64,000 nt of DNA from Solanum dulcamara (GCF_947179165.1 NC_077247.1:10503001-10567000); one strand, 5' to 3'. Counted from the first letter of the stretch, positions 35,870-48,628 are shown. Numbers and translations: made by a program. Notes: generated by a model from the letters alone, not told the origin.

Positions 35870-36011
35870 ACCTTCAACATCGACACTAGTAGAAACGAAT
35901 CGATACGGGTACTTGGATTTCATATCCTCCTCGCTTCCCATATGGGTTCCTCAACAAATTGATTTCTCCGTAAGTCTTTGACTAAACCGGCCTCCTTTGT
36001 CCTCAATTTAG
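35870..36011 (-). pseudogene. Element E chromodomain end
   Basis: The minus strand reads a degenerate C-terminus: KSKYPYRFVST-like end, EEPIWEARRI-like region and LRTKEAGLVKDLRRNQ. The frame is continued on the other side of the solo LTR at 38959, where a VLVQIHEC-like region precedes it. It corresponds to the VLWRNQ...WEAE segment of A and F. Confidence 0.6.
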
Positions 36012-38958
36012 TGTAATGACCTCCAAGGTCATTTACGTGTTTTTACATGATTTTATCATTTTTCCCCTCCCCGTAGCTTTCTTATAACCCTTGTGTGATG
36101 TTGGGATGGGTGACATGCTCCTCGAGGTATGTAGGTGAGCTTGGTGTGAGTTTATTCCTTTTTAGTGGTTTAAAGTAAAATGAGTTGACTTTAGTCAACC
36201 TATGGAGATCCAATCATTGTATAGAAACTCGATGGTTCATTCATCTCTAAAAGATCTATTTTGGTCTAAAAGAAAGGTTAGTTCAGATTTTGGAATCTTT
36301 GTTTTGAGTTTGTGTGATTTTTCATTTTAACTTAAAAATTTGACCAAATTTTACTTCAGTCAAAATTTTGAAAAAATGCACTCAGATGAAAATTCTTTCA
36401 GCATGATTAGCTTCAAAATGCTAAGTTTATTCTAGAATGACCTTTGGTTCAGTACCCGAGGTGCTCGTAAGAGCTTTTGGCCGTTTAGGCATTTTATGTG
36501 TTTTCCTTTGGAAGTGTTGACTTTGGTCAACATTTTGAATAGATGACCTCAGTTGGACATTTCCTCAATTTTTTTGAATCTAGAATGCCATTTCTAATAG
36601 GGTAGCATAGATTGTTTGGGTCGACGGGATCTAAATGAGTTTCGATCCCACATCGAGGAACTTTTTACCTGTATTGAGTTGCTGGTGTTCACCTGCTGGA
36701 GCAGGTGAACTTTCTTCTCCATAATTGCGGGACCTTAGCTAAGTTTGCGGATGTGTGGCAAGTTGTGCTCCGTGTTTGCGTAAGGACCTCCACGTTCACG
36801 GAGTTTACATAGTCAGTTCTCTACATTTGCATGCCAACCTCCGCATCATGGAGAGTAAGTTGCCTAACATCCCCCTTTATGGAGCTAGCCTCTGTGTTCG
36901 CAAAGACTAAAAATTCTGCCATCAGTGGTCTTTTAAGACCATATTTGGCTTCCCTTTTTTTATTTCCAACATAATTAAATCTTGATTTAAAGAGTAAATC
37001 TTGACCATTTTCGATTATTCTTTTTGTCTTGCATCGAGAACTCTTGCAAAAACATTTCGAAACCAATTCTCATACCAAAACTCTTGTGAGTCTCACAAAA
37101 TTTCATCATTTTCTTGCTTTTTGACCCTTTTAGGGCCTAAAATTGGAGGGACTAGTTTGAGCCCTTTCGGTGGTCGAAATATGCCCATTTTTGGGTTACC
37201 AGTTCCTTGATCTATTTGGGACCTTGTAATAAAGTTGGTTTTTTAATTTCGTATACGGGTTCCAATGTCAAATTTTGACCCAATTTTGGCTCCAATTTTA
37301 ATTATGGTAATATGGGTATCGTTGGAATCATTTTGATGTGTTCTTTGATAATTTCATAGAGTGGCATCATTCGGAGGTTGCCTGGAAAGAAAAGGCTCTG
37401 ATTTAGCCATTAGTGTGCGGTTTCAGCCTTGAGGTAGGCTATGACTCCTTCTTTTTAGACTTGCCTCGATTAGAATTTGTATATTTTGAGTAGTAACGTA
37501 TGCTTAGGTTGGTAAATTTAGTTGCTGATATCCTCTTAAGCAAAATAGGAGTTGATGGATATCGTGGGTACGTATCATGGATCTTAGCCGTAGAAGCCTT
37601 ATTTTAGGCGTCTTCTTGTCTTGTTTGTACCATTTAGTATCATTAGAGATTTCTCCTTGGTGAATTAAAACTTAGGATGCTGCTTGTTTGACTTGGTTGG
37701 TTACATTTGCCCTTTTTGTGTGCTTTTAGGTTATAAATGTGTTTTAATTGCGTAAGTTATTGAAATATTAGGTCTGAGGCCGTGATTTTGATACACCGGA
37801 GTCTCAGGTTAGTGAATTAATGCCTTGATAGGGTTTTCCCCTAGCTTTGAGTGATATGTGATTTTTGACATGCTATTTACCTTGGTTGCTTCACCATTAT
37901 TTAGAATCGTTTTTAATAGATGAATAAAAGACGAGATAAGATTTTTGTAAATGAATAAATATAAGGATTTGAACAATACTGGTGATGTCATTATTTATGA
38001 CATTTTTTGATATTAATGAGCTTGAGGTATGATTTCGGGTGGCCCTTTTATTGAATTTGGGCTACACTCTATATTCAATATTGATAAGCTCGAAGTGTGA
38101 ATTCTGGATGGACCTTTGATACATATTACAGGTTATTACCTTGATATTGATGAGCTCGAGTGTTATTTCAAGAATTTTGTATCTTTTTTGGGGTATGATT
38201 ACATCTATGCTTTTGTGTATGTATGTATATATATAGGTGTGTGTGTGCATGTACACTTACTCTCCTAGTACTCTGTGAGTTGAGGCAATTATGGTGATTA
38301 TATGTTGTTATTGGGTTATTTAGCCCTTGTATGTTCTTTCCATACCTGATACCCCATAGTTATAGTTCATGGTTCGCTTTATGTTATTATTAGTATCATC
38401 GTGCTGCTTATAGATATTTATTCTTTCTGAGCTCGATCGGCTTATGATGCCTACTGGGTACCCCATATTTTGGTACTCATATTGCACTTCTATATCTATT
38501 TGATGCATCTCCCAGTTCAAGCCACCCTCAGCACACACCTGATCATCCGTAGTTGTATCGAATCTGAATTATGGTGAGCTCCTAACATTCAAAGACTTTC
38601 TACTTTCCTACTTTTCTACTGACTTGCACTTGTATTTTTGGACAGTCAGTTCTGTATTGTATATATATCATCAGCATTTGTACTTCGTAGCAATTATATA
38701 GGTGACACCAAGTCTGGAAATTGGTTTAGCGTCAGTTTGTCATTTTTTGTCACTCTCAGGCCTATTGTATATTTTTTATCCTATTTACATATCTATAACT
38801 TATCCCGATTCTTTTTTTATATTATTCTTGCTCCTGCCCTCTTATCATATTACCTATTAATTTAAATTAATGTTTGACTTCCACTTTTGAGTTGGGTTTG
38901 GCTTGCCTACTCGGGGGTTATAGTAGGCTCCATCATGGCCCGAATTCGAGTCATGACA
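36012..38958 (+). mobile_element. Solo LTR related to LTR D, inserted in E
   Basis: It is 2947 bp, from TGTAATGACCTCCAAGGTCA to GAGTCATGACA. Flanks TTTAG (36007-36011) and TTTAC (38959-38963) fit a 5-bp target duplication with one mismatch. No internal retroelement sequence is present. CG-containing repeats (GTTTGCG, CACGTTCACGGAG) lie at 36720-36900. Degenerate repeats of ATTGATGAGCTCGAG at about 38014, 38082 and 38140, and a TA/TG microsatellite at 38214-38253, lie in the second half. Small frames on both strands are not genes. Confidence 0.82.
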
Positions 38959-40310
38959 TTTACGAACCTAACATTCATGAATTTGGACAAGAATCACCTC
39001 ATAGGAAAGGCTATCTTCTACTCCAATGTTTTCTGTGGGAACCATGAGTGAAGGGATCTTTCAATCATTTCTTAAGCATGGAGATATGGAACACTGGATG
39101 AACGGCACCCAACTCTAACAGAAGCTCTAACTTATAGGCAACATTGCCAACTCTCTTGATAATCAATGTATCGGGGACTTAACTTTCTTTTCTTCCCAAA
39201 TCTCATGACACCTTTCATAGGCAAAACTTTCAGATACACCCAAGTATTTACCTTAAACTCCCAGTCTCTTCTCCTAATATTAGTGTACGACTTTTGATCA
39301 CATTGTGCAGCTTTCAAGCTTTATTGAATGATTTTCACTTTCTCCATAGCTTGATGAACTAATTATGGCCCTATCAACTCAGCTTCACAAACTTCAAACC
39401 AAACAATTGGCAATCTACATCTCCTCCCATAAAAAGCCTCATATGGAGCCATTTGAATGCCCAAATAAAAACTATTATTGTAAGAAAACTCAATAAGCGG
39501 TTAGTGGTCATCACAATTACCTTTAAATTCAATGACATAGCCTCTCAACATATCTTCAAGAGTCTAAATTGTACACTCGACCTGACCATCTGTCTAAGGA
39601 TGGAGAGTGGTAATAAGATTCACCTTTAAACACAAACCTTTTTGAAATGACTTTCAAAACTCTGTAGGGAATTGAGTACCTCTATTTGAGATGATAGGCA
39701 AGGGAACCCCATGTAATATGATTATCTCTCTAATGTACAATCTTGCATAATCCTCCGCTGAATCAATAGTCTTAACAGGTAAAAAATGAGGTGATTTGGT
39801 CATCCTATCAATAATCACCCAGATCAAATCATGTTGTCTGTGAGACCACGATAAACCTATAATGAAGTCCATATTGATCATCACCCACTTCTACTCTAGT
39901 AATTGTATATTCTGAGCTACAACACAAGGTCTTTGTTGCTCAACATTGACTTGTTGGCAATTTGGGAATTTGGACAAAAAATCTGCAATATCTCTCTTCA
40001 TACTATTCCACGAATAAACTTCTCTCAATTCATGATATATTTTGGAGGAGACTGGGTGGAATAAATATCTGGAGCTATGGGCTTCTTCCATTATTCTATC
40101 TTGAAGACCATCCATACTTGGAATACACAATCTATCTTGATACCTCGTCACTCTATCTCTCCCTTTGGCAAAAGCCATCACTTTCCTTTTAGGCACATCT
40201 TCTTTTAATTGAATAAGAATAGGGTCTTGGTCTTTGTTTTCCTTCACATCAACAACTAATAAAGACTCTCCATCCTGAACAATAACACCTCTCTCATCAG
40301 AGTCCATAAT
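38959..40310 (-). pseudogene. Element E integrase
   Basis: From the C-terminus: HPVFHISMLKK-like sequence (39050-39110), DYQESWQCCL, FKVNTWVYLKVLPMKGVMRF (39132-39317), a degenerate core at 39350-39640 that keeps DGQVE with the catalytic Glu, then the open stretch 39654-39884 (MDFIIGLSWSHRQHDLIWVI, IDRMTKSPHFLPVKT). The first Asp is present; the second motif is ISNRGTQF, so Asp is Asn. The zinc finger is in 39891-40307 (EAHSSRYLFHPVSSKIYHEL, FPNCQQVN with the first Cys lost). Confidence 0.82.
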
Positions 40311-40414
40311 ACGAACTCATAAATGTGCTAGTCTATGCACTTCTTTGGCTAGCTCTTTCTTCTCTTCCTCCATATGAATGGTACTTCCCATGGATAACTT
40401 TCTAAGAGCACCAA
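40311..40414 (-). pseudogene. Element E RNase H, C-terminal piece
   Basis: Reads LRKLSMGSTIHMEEEKKELA and KEVHRLAHL, the tail that follows the DALSR motif in the other copies. It is cut by the insertion of F; the rest resumes at 53833. Confidence 0.7.
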
Positions 40415-41119
40415 TGTCACGATCCAACCCCATAGGCCGTGACTGGGGTCCGACCTGGACCTCGTATACATACCTATCGGATGTAGCCAAACCAAACTAC
40501 GAACAATATGATACCATATATAAGAACTCCAATGTGTCTTTACGTCTTCATATAAATAATCTCTATCATTTGTCCCCTGAAGAGTTGTCACTAATCATCT
40601 TATGAAGGGACACGCAAGCCAACAAGGCTGCCATTTCATATTAATATTTACAATACATCGTATAGACACAGCTAAAGGAAACTTACTTATAACCCACATA
40701 CACATGTCTACAGACCTCTAAGAGTATTAACGGTATCATATGGAGGTATAGGGCTCCCGCCGTACCCCTAAATGAACGAATATATACATAAAAAAGATTA
40801 ATACCAACAAGCTAGACTCCGGTACAATGGAGCTCTCCAAAATGGCTGAGTGGGAAGCTTAAGCTAGAGGATCCCCGAAATGTGTGTCTGTACCTACGGG
40901 CATGAAACACAGCCCCCCGAAGAGAGGGGGTCAGCACGGAATACATACTGAGTATGTAAAGTGTAAGAACATTAAGTATAAATGAATCATGGAAACAGAC
41001 TCAATAATTAAATGCATATGTGGCCAACATGTGATAATATCTCCATAACTCTATATAACTGAATTTACCTTTATGGTGTATGGCAGGCATAGACTATAGT
41101 ATAACAGTTAGTGTTGTGG

Positions 41120-41335
41120 AATGTACATCCCGATCTCTACATAATATAATAGTGCCAAGGAACGTCTGGCACGATCCATATATATAACATATTAGTTCTG
41201 AGGAACGTACGGCCCGATCCATATATAATATAATAGTTCTGAAGAACATACAGCCCGATCTATATATATAATATAACATATTAGTACTGAGAAACGTACG
41301 GCCCAATCCATATATAATATAATAAATATACATGT
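41120..41335. repeat. Tandem ~45-bp repeats in element F 3' LTR
   Basis: Four units begin near 41151, 41195, 41236 and 41284, each a CTGAGGAACGTACGGCCCGATC core and an ATATATAATAT spacer. The matching array at 51630-51830 has five. Repetitive Tyr/Ile-rich minus-strand frames over them are artefacts. Confidence 0.82.
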
Positions 41336-42490
41336 ATGTAAAACACGGAAACATATCATACATCCCTCGAATATCATCATAAAGTATGTCAAAGTGCCTC
41401 AAGAATCATAGTCATATGTCACTATAGTATGAAACATCTTATAGAAGTCCGAACACTAATTATCATAGAGTCCCTAAGAATGGAAATGGGTATATATCGA
41501 CTATTATCCAACATACCAAAAACTTGAGGGGGAAGCTCAATCACTTGAGAATTGTAATATCAAGGCGTGAATAAGGATCATGAAGCACACACAAAGCTTA
41601 TGAATAGAATTACCCCAAACTTCATAAGCTTTGTGTTAAGAAAGCTTCTAAATCTACAACCAATTACCTATAGAAATCACTTTCTTGTTCACACTTCTCG
41701 ACTAGTATATTGATTCGTTAAGAAGTTGACAGAAATCGGGCAGCATTTCCCTTATATAACTATCCCTATCCGAACTTCCAATTCACCTATGATTAGCACA
41801 GTCACACCAAAAACAAAAACCACCATCCATATACAATAAAACCACTTCAACACTATTCAATCCAAGTTCCAAATAGCCTACCCAAAACCACAACATCAAA
41901 ATACGGTTTTCGATCTTTATTTCGTAAAATCACAACCACACGGAAATGAGCATAACGTTGCTACAAGAGGAAGAAGTAATACTTATCTATAACCACATTT
42001 ACATCCCTTAAACATATATAAATTACCCTCAAATTTAATACCATGATAACGACAACACTAATCAAACTTTAATCCAACTAGAATGGCCTCAATTTTGTCC
42101 ATTTACAACGTCAACAATAACTATGTAATTTTCTTACCTCCAACTTCACTTAATACAAATTAATCTCTCCATTACAATATCATTAATTCCAATTTGAAAT
42201 GTAAAAACCCTACCTTAGACACTTATCTCCGCAACTTGGCTAAAAGTTGATGGACTTCTCGTTGAACCTCCTTGCTGCCCCAATGATGAATTCCACGTAG
42301 CTAATCACCTTCCAATGGTTCGATATTACCTTAGAGAATTAATTTATGGAGTAAGACTTGAAGCCCCTCCTTGCTTCAGCTATGGCCGAAAGTTGCCATG
42401 ACTTGAACTCTTTTTCTTTCTCTCTTTTTTTTCTAAGTCTAATGTTAAGAAAGGGATGAACTAAGAACAACCTCTTAGTCATTACTTGGC

Positions 42491-42600
42491 TTTATACACC
42501 CCTTTTGAAGGTGACACGTATCAGCCCCCAAGGGTGACATATGTCCAGCCCCTACACATATCTAGCCCCAAGGGTGACACATGTCCAGCTCCTATAGGTC
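42491..42600 (-). promoter_or_regulatory. TATA and CACGTG-like repeats in element F 3' LTR
   Basis: On the minus strand, GTATAAAG (42491-42498) is preceded upstream by three copies of a GGACAYRTGTCACC-like box ending in CTTGGGG (42513, 42534, 42573). The same arrangement is in LTR G. Such G-box-type elements bind bZIP or bHLH factors in plants. Activity here is inferred. Confidence 0.5.
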
Positions 42601-43029
42601 CACCTCATCCATGCACCAACCAGCTGCTGCCACATGTCTTAGTGGGTTCCACTTTCTAAGTAGGTGCATCACCTACTTACCTTTTTTCGTAGGTTTATAA
42701 TCTCATCTTATTTTAAGAACTTATGTGATCCTTGCTACTTAAGATCGATATGTACTCAAGTAGCTTAATTATGTAAGACATCCAAATTGGTAGCTTACGC
42801 AAGTAGGTCAATTACCATGACTCACTACTTGGCCTCAACTTCTTTCAAATCCTTCCAAACCTACTTCCAACTATCACTACTCACATAGAACTAGCCTACG
42901 CAAAATATAGGGCGTTACATCCTCCCCTCCTTAGAGTTATTTGATAACGTCATGAGTAACATGGATCACATGGTAACTTTAGAGAAGCTAAATAAATATT
43001 CCCATATACCAAGAGTGCGGGGTATAACA

Positions 43030-43045
43030 CTTTTCCCTCCCTCTA
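43030..43045 (-). other. Element F polypurine tract
   Basis: Minus strand AGAGGGAGGGAAAAG directly before the 3' LTR. Confidence 0.65.
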
Positions 43046-43184
43046 GAACATTCATCCTCAAATGTTAACTAATCTCATAAGGTCTCACAAGGATTTTGGA
43101 AATTCTCTGTAATAGTTGTCATCCATAGGCCTCATATTAACCAATACAATCAATTTAGGAGTTTAGATTACCTTTAGACATAGG

Positions 43185-44500
43185 GAACAAGTACGGATAT
43201 TTATTTTTCATCTCTTTTTCGGCTTTCTAGGTCATCTCATCTCTATTTTTATTTCGCTACAATACTTTGACGGAAGCCACGTCCTTAGTTTGCAACCTTC
43301 TAATTTGCCGATCCACGATGAAGATAGATTGCTCCTCATAGGATAACTTCTCTATTACATTGACCTCATCCATGAGAAATATTCTAGAAGGGCCACCTAT
43401 ATATTTGCGAAGTATTGACACATAAAAAACTAAATGTACTACTTCCAAATCTGATGGTAGGTCCAACTCATAGGCAACTTTGCCTACCCTACAAACGATC
43501 TGATAAGGACCAATGTACCTTAGTCCAAATATCCCTTCCTTGCCGAATCTCCTTACACCTTTCATCGGTGACGTTCTCAACAACACTCGATCCCCAACTT
43601 CAAACTCTAAATGTCAACGTCGGTTATCTGCGTATGACTTTTGTTGACTCTGGGCTACTAATAGTTTCTCCTAAATCATCTTTACTTTCTCAATAGCTTA
43701 TTGAATCATGTCTGGGCCTATTAGTTTAGTCTCACTAACCTCAAACCACTCAATAGGTGATCTGTACTTTCTACTATATAAAGCCTCATATAGTGCCATC
43801 TGGATTCTAGAATGATGGGTATTATTATAAGCAAACTCAATAAGTGATAAGTAATCACCTCAGCTACCTCTGAAGTCAATAATATAGGCCCATAAGATAT
43901 CTTCTAGTGTCTACATAGTGTGCTCAGCCTCTCCATCAGTCTAAGGGTGAAATGTTATACTAAAATTTACCTGTGTTTCCACTCCCCTCTGGAATGATCT
44001 CCAGAGGCTAGCTGTAAATTGAGCTTCTCTGTCTGAGATAATAAATGTGGGAACCCCATGAAATTTTACTACTTCTCTGATATATAACCTCGTATAGTCC
44101 TTAGCTGAATATGTAGTCCTAACTAGAAGGAAATGGGCTGATTTTGTCAGCCTATATACAATAACCCATATAAAATCATACTTTTATAGGGTGCGAGATA
44201 AGCCTGTAATAAAATCTATATTAATTGCTTCCCATTTTCAAGTTGGGACTTCCATCTCTTATAATAGTCCACTAGGCTTCTGATGCTCAATTTTAACTTG
44301 TTAACAATTTGGGCACTAGGATGCGAACTCTGTTATGTTCTTCTTGATGTCATCCCAACACTATAAACATCTGAGGTCATGATGCATCTTGGTAGACCCT
44401 GGATGAATAGAATAGTGGACATAGTGTGCCTTTTCCCTCACCTGTTACTGCAGCCCTACAATCTCAGGTATATATATTCTACCTCTATACCTCATCACTC
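43185..44500 (-). pseudogene. Element F integrase with chromodomain, almost full length
   Basis: This is the least rearranged integrase in the window: one frame can be followed with only point stops. In order: zinc finger (HYSIHPGSTKMHHDL, CPNC intact), VIVYRLTKSAHFLLVRTTYS, VPTFIISDREAQFTASLW, TDGEAEHTM, IEFAYNNTHHSRIQMALYEA, KSYADNRR, LLRTSPMKGVRRFGKEG, GPYQIVCRVGKVAYELDL, VSILRKYIGGPS, and a chromodomain (LSYEEQSIFIVDRQIRRLQT) ending KNKYPYLFP. The first catalytic Asp is Tyr (VIVY); the second Asp and the Glu are present. Confidence 0.87.
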
Positions 44501-45140
44501 TATCAAGTGTGATCTCGAATGAGGCCCTTCCCTTTTAAAGAGTTACATCCATATACCGTGCAAAATATGGTCTTCGTACTGCGTTGCTTCGCTTCTTCTA
44601 TGATAGAGGATTCAGCAACTCTTCGAACAAAAACTCCACCATCATCTGAATCAGCCAAACAGACTCCAAGGTTAGCTATTGGCAAATCTCGTAGACCATC
44701 TTTTTCCATTTTAGTTGTACCTCTACCAAGCTACCCATAGACTTATGGCTGAGTGCATCTTCTACCACATTTGCTTTCCCTGGGTGATATAGGATGTCAA
44801 CATCATAATCTTTTAGTAACTCGAGCCACCTTCTTTGCCGTAAATTTAGCCCCTTTTGCTTGAAGATGTATTGGAGACTCTTTTGGTCCGTGCAAATATC
44901 AATATGTACACCATACAGATAGTGCCTTCATATTTTTAATGAATGAATTATTGCTGCTAACTCCAGATCATGAGTAAGATACTTTATTGTGTGCTTCTTG
45001 AGCTGCCGGGAGGCATAGACTATGACTCTACCATATTGCACCAGTACACAACTTAGGCCAATACCGGAAGCATCACAATAAATAACATAGCCATCTGGTC
45101 CTTCAGGAAGAGCTAGAATAGGGCCATAGTTACCTGGCCT
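44500..45140 (-). pseudogene. Element F RNase H
   Basis: Fragments in minus frames include [20 protein letters not shown] (45040-45110), [54 protein letters not shown] and ADALSHKSMGSL. The four acidic residues can be found, with stops between. 44503-44709 is the linker toward integrase (IANLGVCLADSDDGGVFVRR). Confidence 0.78.
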
Positions 45141-45676
45141 TTTAGCTATTGAAAGCTTTGTTTACAGACATCAGTCCACTACAACTTAGCCGCCTTTTGA
45201 GTTAAATATGTTAAAGGCACTGAAATAGAAACAAACTTCTCTATGAATTTCCTATAGTATCCTTCTAGCCTCAGGAAACTACATAACTCAGTAGGTGTTG
45301 TAGGTTTAGGCCAAGTCTTTACGGTCTCAATTTTCTATGTATCTACTCGAATACCATCAGTTCTAATAATATGCCCCAAAAGTGCAACTGAAGTCAACTA
45401 GAATTCACTTTCAGAGAACTTAGCGTACAACTTCTAGTGTTGGAGCATCCCGAGTACCATCCTCTAATAATTTACATACTTCTTCTACTCGTTCAGCTCT
45501 GCGGGTGTCATTCCGTAGGGAGGAATAGATATGGGCTGAGTATCTAGTAACATATCTACAGTAAACTCTCTCTCTTGTTTAGGGGGAAGATCTAGGAGAT
45601 CATATGGGAGTACATCTAGATATTCATTGACTACTGGAACTGACTGAAGAGTCAGTACCTCTACTTCCAGGTTATA
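45140..45676 (-). pseudogene. Element F reverse transcriptase remnant with the catalytic core deleted
   Basis: The thumb is present ([54 protein letters not shown]). On the other side, 45485-45691 gives the spacer and RT start (SVPVVNEYLDVLPYDLLDLP, DMLLDTQPISIPPYGMTPAE, LNE). Only about 40 bases separate LNE from LYAKF, so some 200 residues, including the whole palm and the FIDD box, are missing. The frame is cut at 45676 by LTR G. Confidence 0.83.
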
Positions 45677-46086
45677 TGTTACACCCCACACTTTTGTACC
45701 TTGGAACGCGTTCTTAAGTTTTTTAAGCTTCTTAAGTTTCTTGAAAGGCTCTTAAGCTTCTTAGAAGTCACCATGTGAGCCGGATAATCTATGACATAAT
45801 CAAGTAAATCTAAGGTAGGGAGAATGAGAACCCTATAATAGAGAAGATTGGAAATAGGGTCATAAGAATCCGGAAGATGTTGGAGACCAAATAATGAGTC
45901 GTAGGACTCGACTACTTACTTAAGATACCAACTTGGAAATCTTACGTACTTAAACTACTGAGTACATACCAAGCTTACGTAGTAAGAATTATATAGGTTC
46001 AAAAAGTAAGATGAGATTACGAACCCACGAGGATAAGAAGAGAGCGACATGTGGCAACATAGGGAGAGTGTCACGTGGAAGTAGCT

Positions 46087-46297
46087 GGAGGTGCCACATG
46101 GCAGCAGCTGGAGGTGCCACATGGAAATAGCTGCAGCAAGGGGGTGGGATCCCACCTGCCATGTGGCATCCCCTAAGTGAAGGAGGTGGTGCGTTGGCCC
46201 TATGAGGGCTTGACACGTGTCACCACTTGGGGGCTAGACACGTGTCACCACTTGGGGTTTGACATGTGTCACCTCCTAAAATGGACTATATATAAAA
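46087..46297 (+). promoter_or_regulatory. LTR G promoter: G-box tandem repeats and TATA
   Basis: Two identical GACACGTGTCACCACTTGGG blocks (46212, 46237) and a third variant GACATGTGTCACC (46261) occur at 25-bp spacing, with further GGAGGTGCCACATGG repeats upstream (46087-46125). CTATATATAAAA follows at 46286-46297, about 610 bases into the LTR. ACACGTGT is a palindromic G-box. The arrangement is that of a U3 enhancer and core promoter. No expression evidence is available. Confidence 0.6.
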
Positions 46298-47289
46298 TTT
46301 ATGACTTTAGTTCATACTTATCCTCTATTCATTCTTATCAAGAGACTTCTAGAGACAAAAAGAAGAGAAGAGAAATCTAGAACAAGAGAGAGGAGAAACC
46401 ATAAACTTGAGAAAGAGAGCCATGGATTTGGAGCCAAAAAAGGGTAAGTTCTCCGATTTCATTCCGTAAATTAATTATCTAGGGTGCACCATGATGTTAT
46501 GAAGGTTTTAGTAATGAAAATTTATGATTTGGAGCCACAAAACGTTATCAAACAGCCATGAAGTTTTAGGTGCGCTAAAGGAACTTCTGAGGCAAAATTC
46601 GATGAGTTTGACTAGTTTTGGGTAAGGTCAAGTTTTCTCTTTCAAATTAGAGTTTATGATATTTTTATGTGGTATATTACATGTCTTAAACAAGGTTTTA
46701 AGTGTAAAAATTGCATAAGGATGGTTGACGTTAGGAATAAACTAAATTGAAGTCATCGTAGTTAAATCAAAGTCGAGTAGTGTGTTGCGATTGTGGTGCT
46801 GCGATTGCGGCTGGTTGGATGGCGTGTTGGGATGAAAATTTTTATAAAAGGGGTGTGGGTACTTCTGGTTGTATCCACACGACCCTCCATTTTGTATTGT
46901 TAAAGGTTTTGCGAAATAAAGATTAAAAATTCTATTTTGATATCGTAGTTTCGGGCGAGTTGTTTGGTGTTTGTATTGTGTAATATTGAAGTAATTTACT
47001 TGCTTATATGCTGCTGGTTGTTTTTGTTCGTATGGTTTTTGTCACGGTGTCCGATTTGAAATCTCAGAGATGTTAAAGTTATAGGGGAAATGCTACCCGA
47101 TTTTCGGTAGCTTCGGAACTAGTAACAAACTAGTCGAGGGTAATGGCTAGGAAATGACTCCTATTAGTACTTGGTTGTAGAGTGGGATATTGGAAAATGA
47201 AATGATATTAACCTTATTATTACTTTCATGTCAAATAGGTTAAGGAGGTATAAAGACAAGCTGGATTTCGATTAATCCTTGGAAAGGTA

Positions 47290-48450
47290 TGTGAAGCTTT
47301 CTCTTGGCATATTTTGGCACAAGTATGTAAAGCTACCCTTCTTCCCTCTTGATATGTATTTGACATAAGTATGATGTTATAATGCTATGATTACTCATCG
47401 AGTCCCATCATGGGTCGGGTACGTTATATGATGGTATGGTAAAGCAATGAGAAAGTTACATTAAAGATTATTTGGATCATTGTTCCAATGTATCTCAGCC
47501 TTGATACGGAGCTCATGATGGACCGGGTACTATATATGTATATAATGACTCTATGAGGGAAAGTAGAGGGTATGTAAAGCTTATCTTCTTTCTTCTTTTG
47601 GCATGACCCGTAGAAATCCAATAGATGAAGAATGCACAAAGTCTACAAGAAGCTCTTATTCTTAAGTACACTAGGATGGCTAACGTCTTTGATTTCCTAG
47701 AACTTATGTCCTTTTGCCTCGATTCATGTGAAAGTGTCCAACCATCCTAAGTTGGTATAATTTATGTTGTGGTATAAAGCATGACTCTTATTCACTCCTT
47801 TAAGATAGAACTCTTCCAATAATTGAACTATGGCTTCTCAAGTTTTTCTATACCTTGGGAAGTACTAAGTAGGTAAAGTTAGTCTTTTTTTTGGCATGAA
47901 CTTTATGAAATAAATAGACGAAGTATATGTGATCCCAAGGAAGCCCCCATTCTCAAAGCCACTAAGATGGCCATTTTCTTGACTTCCAAAAGATATTTAT
48001 TACGCCTTGATACGAGTAGATGATTCCAAAAGTTCTACTTTGATGCAAACCATAATGACACTCCAAAGTTACTTGTTATGGCTATTGTCTTAATTTTTGA
48101 ATGATAGATCATTTTGATTATTTCAACAAGTCTCCAATGATGGTTTAAATTGCTTATAGTTACTCACTACTCTACTCATGTATACCGTAACCCTTCTATT
48201 ACCGAGTCCCAAGTCGGGTATGAAATCGTACGTAGTTCACTGCATTATCCACCGAGTCCCTCATTAAAGGGCCGGGTACGTTATATAAAGATATGGTAAT
48301 GCAATGACATGATCCACTCATCGAGTCCCTCACTAGAGGGTCGAGTACGTATGTATATATATGATGATGTGTTGTGATAAGGAGATATTGGCACCGGGCC
48401 CTATGGTGGCCCTACATTTATATGATTCACCGAGTCCTTGAAAGGGACGG
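47290..48450 (+). repeat. Dispersed direct repeats in LTR G
   Basis: Two repeat types alternate. One is GTATGTAAAGCTTATCTTCT-like followed by TTTTGGCATGA (about 47290, 47570, 47870). The other is CGAGTCCC...GGGTCGGGTACGT, a short quasi-palindrome (about 47398, 48200, 48249, 48319 and a decayed copy at 48430). F's LTR arrays are the same kind of sequence in reverse. Confidence 0.65.
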
Positions 48451-48609
48451 CTATATTGTACGATATGAGCATGCATGTTTTTTTATTATTCAAAAGTTAC
48501 AGGTACAGTGTTTTCTTAAGTGACATAATTATCCCCTGACTCTCTATTCTAGATATGTTCCCAATTATGCTATATATGCTTTATATACTCAGTACATATA
48601 TCGTATTGA

Positions 48610-48628
48610 CCCCCCTTTCTTCGGGGGG
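48610..48628 (+). other. GC hairpin in LTR G
   Basis: CCCCCC, seven-base loop, GGGGGG, followed by CTGCGTTCATGCCCGCAGG. The same stem and trailing block occur in both F LTRs (about 40902-40925 and 51412-51440) in reverse orientation. Confidence 0.7.

Larger units (their letters stand above)
40415..43029 (-). repeat. Element F 3' LTR
   Basis: It is 2615 bp, TGTCACGATCC to GGGGTATAACA. It contains a tandem array (41151-41330) of GAGGAACGTACGGCCCGATC-like units with AT-rich spacers, a G/C hairpin near 40914, and three CACGTG-like boxes with a TATA (see separate entries). It is shorter than the other LTR by about 290 bp, mainly because repeat units present at 52139-52490 are absent here at about 41628. 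Confidence 0.9.

Noticed and set aside
41094..41402. 102-codon minus frame with repeated Tyr/Ile/Gly peptides (also 51625-51918)
   Set aside because: The peptide repeats come from the tandem DNA repeats in the F LTRs; there is no sign of coding selection.
47290..48450. Possible CRISPR-like array
   Set aside because: Repeats are diverged and unevenly spaced within a plant LTR, and there are no cas genes.
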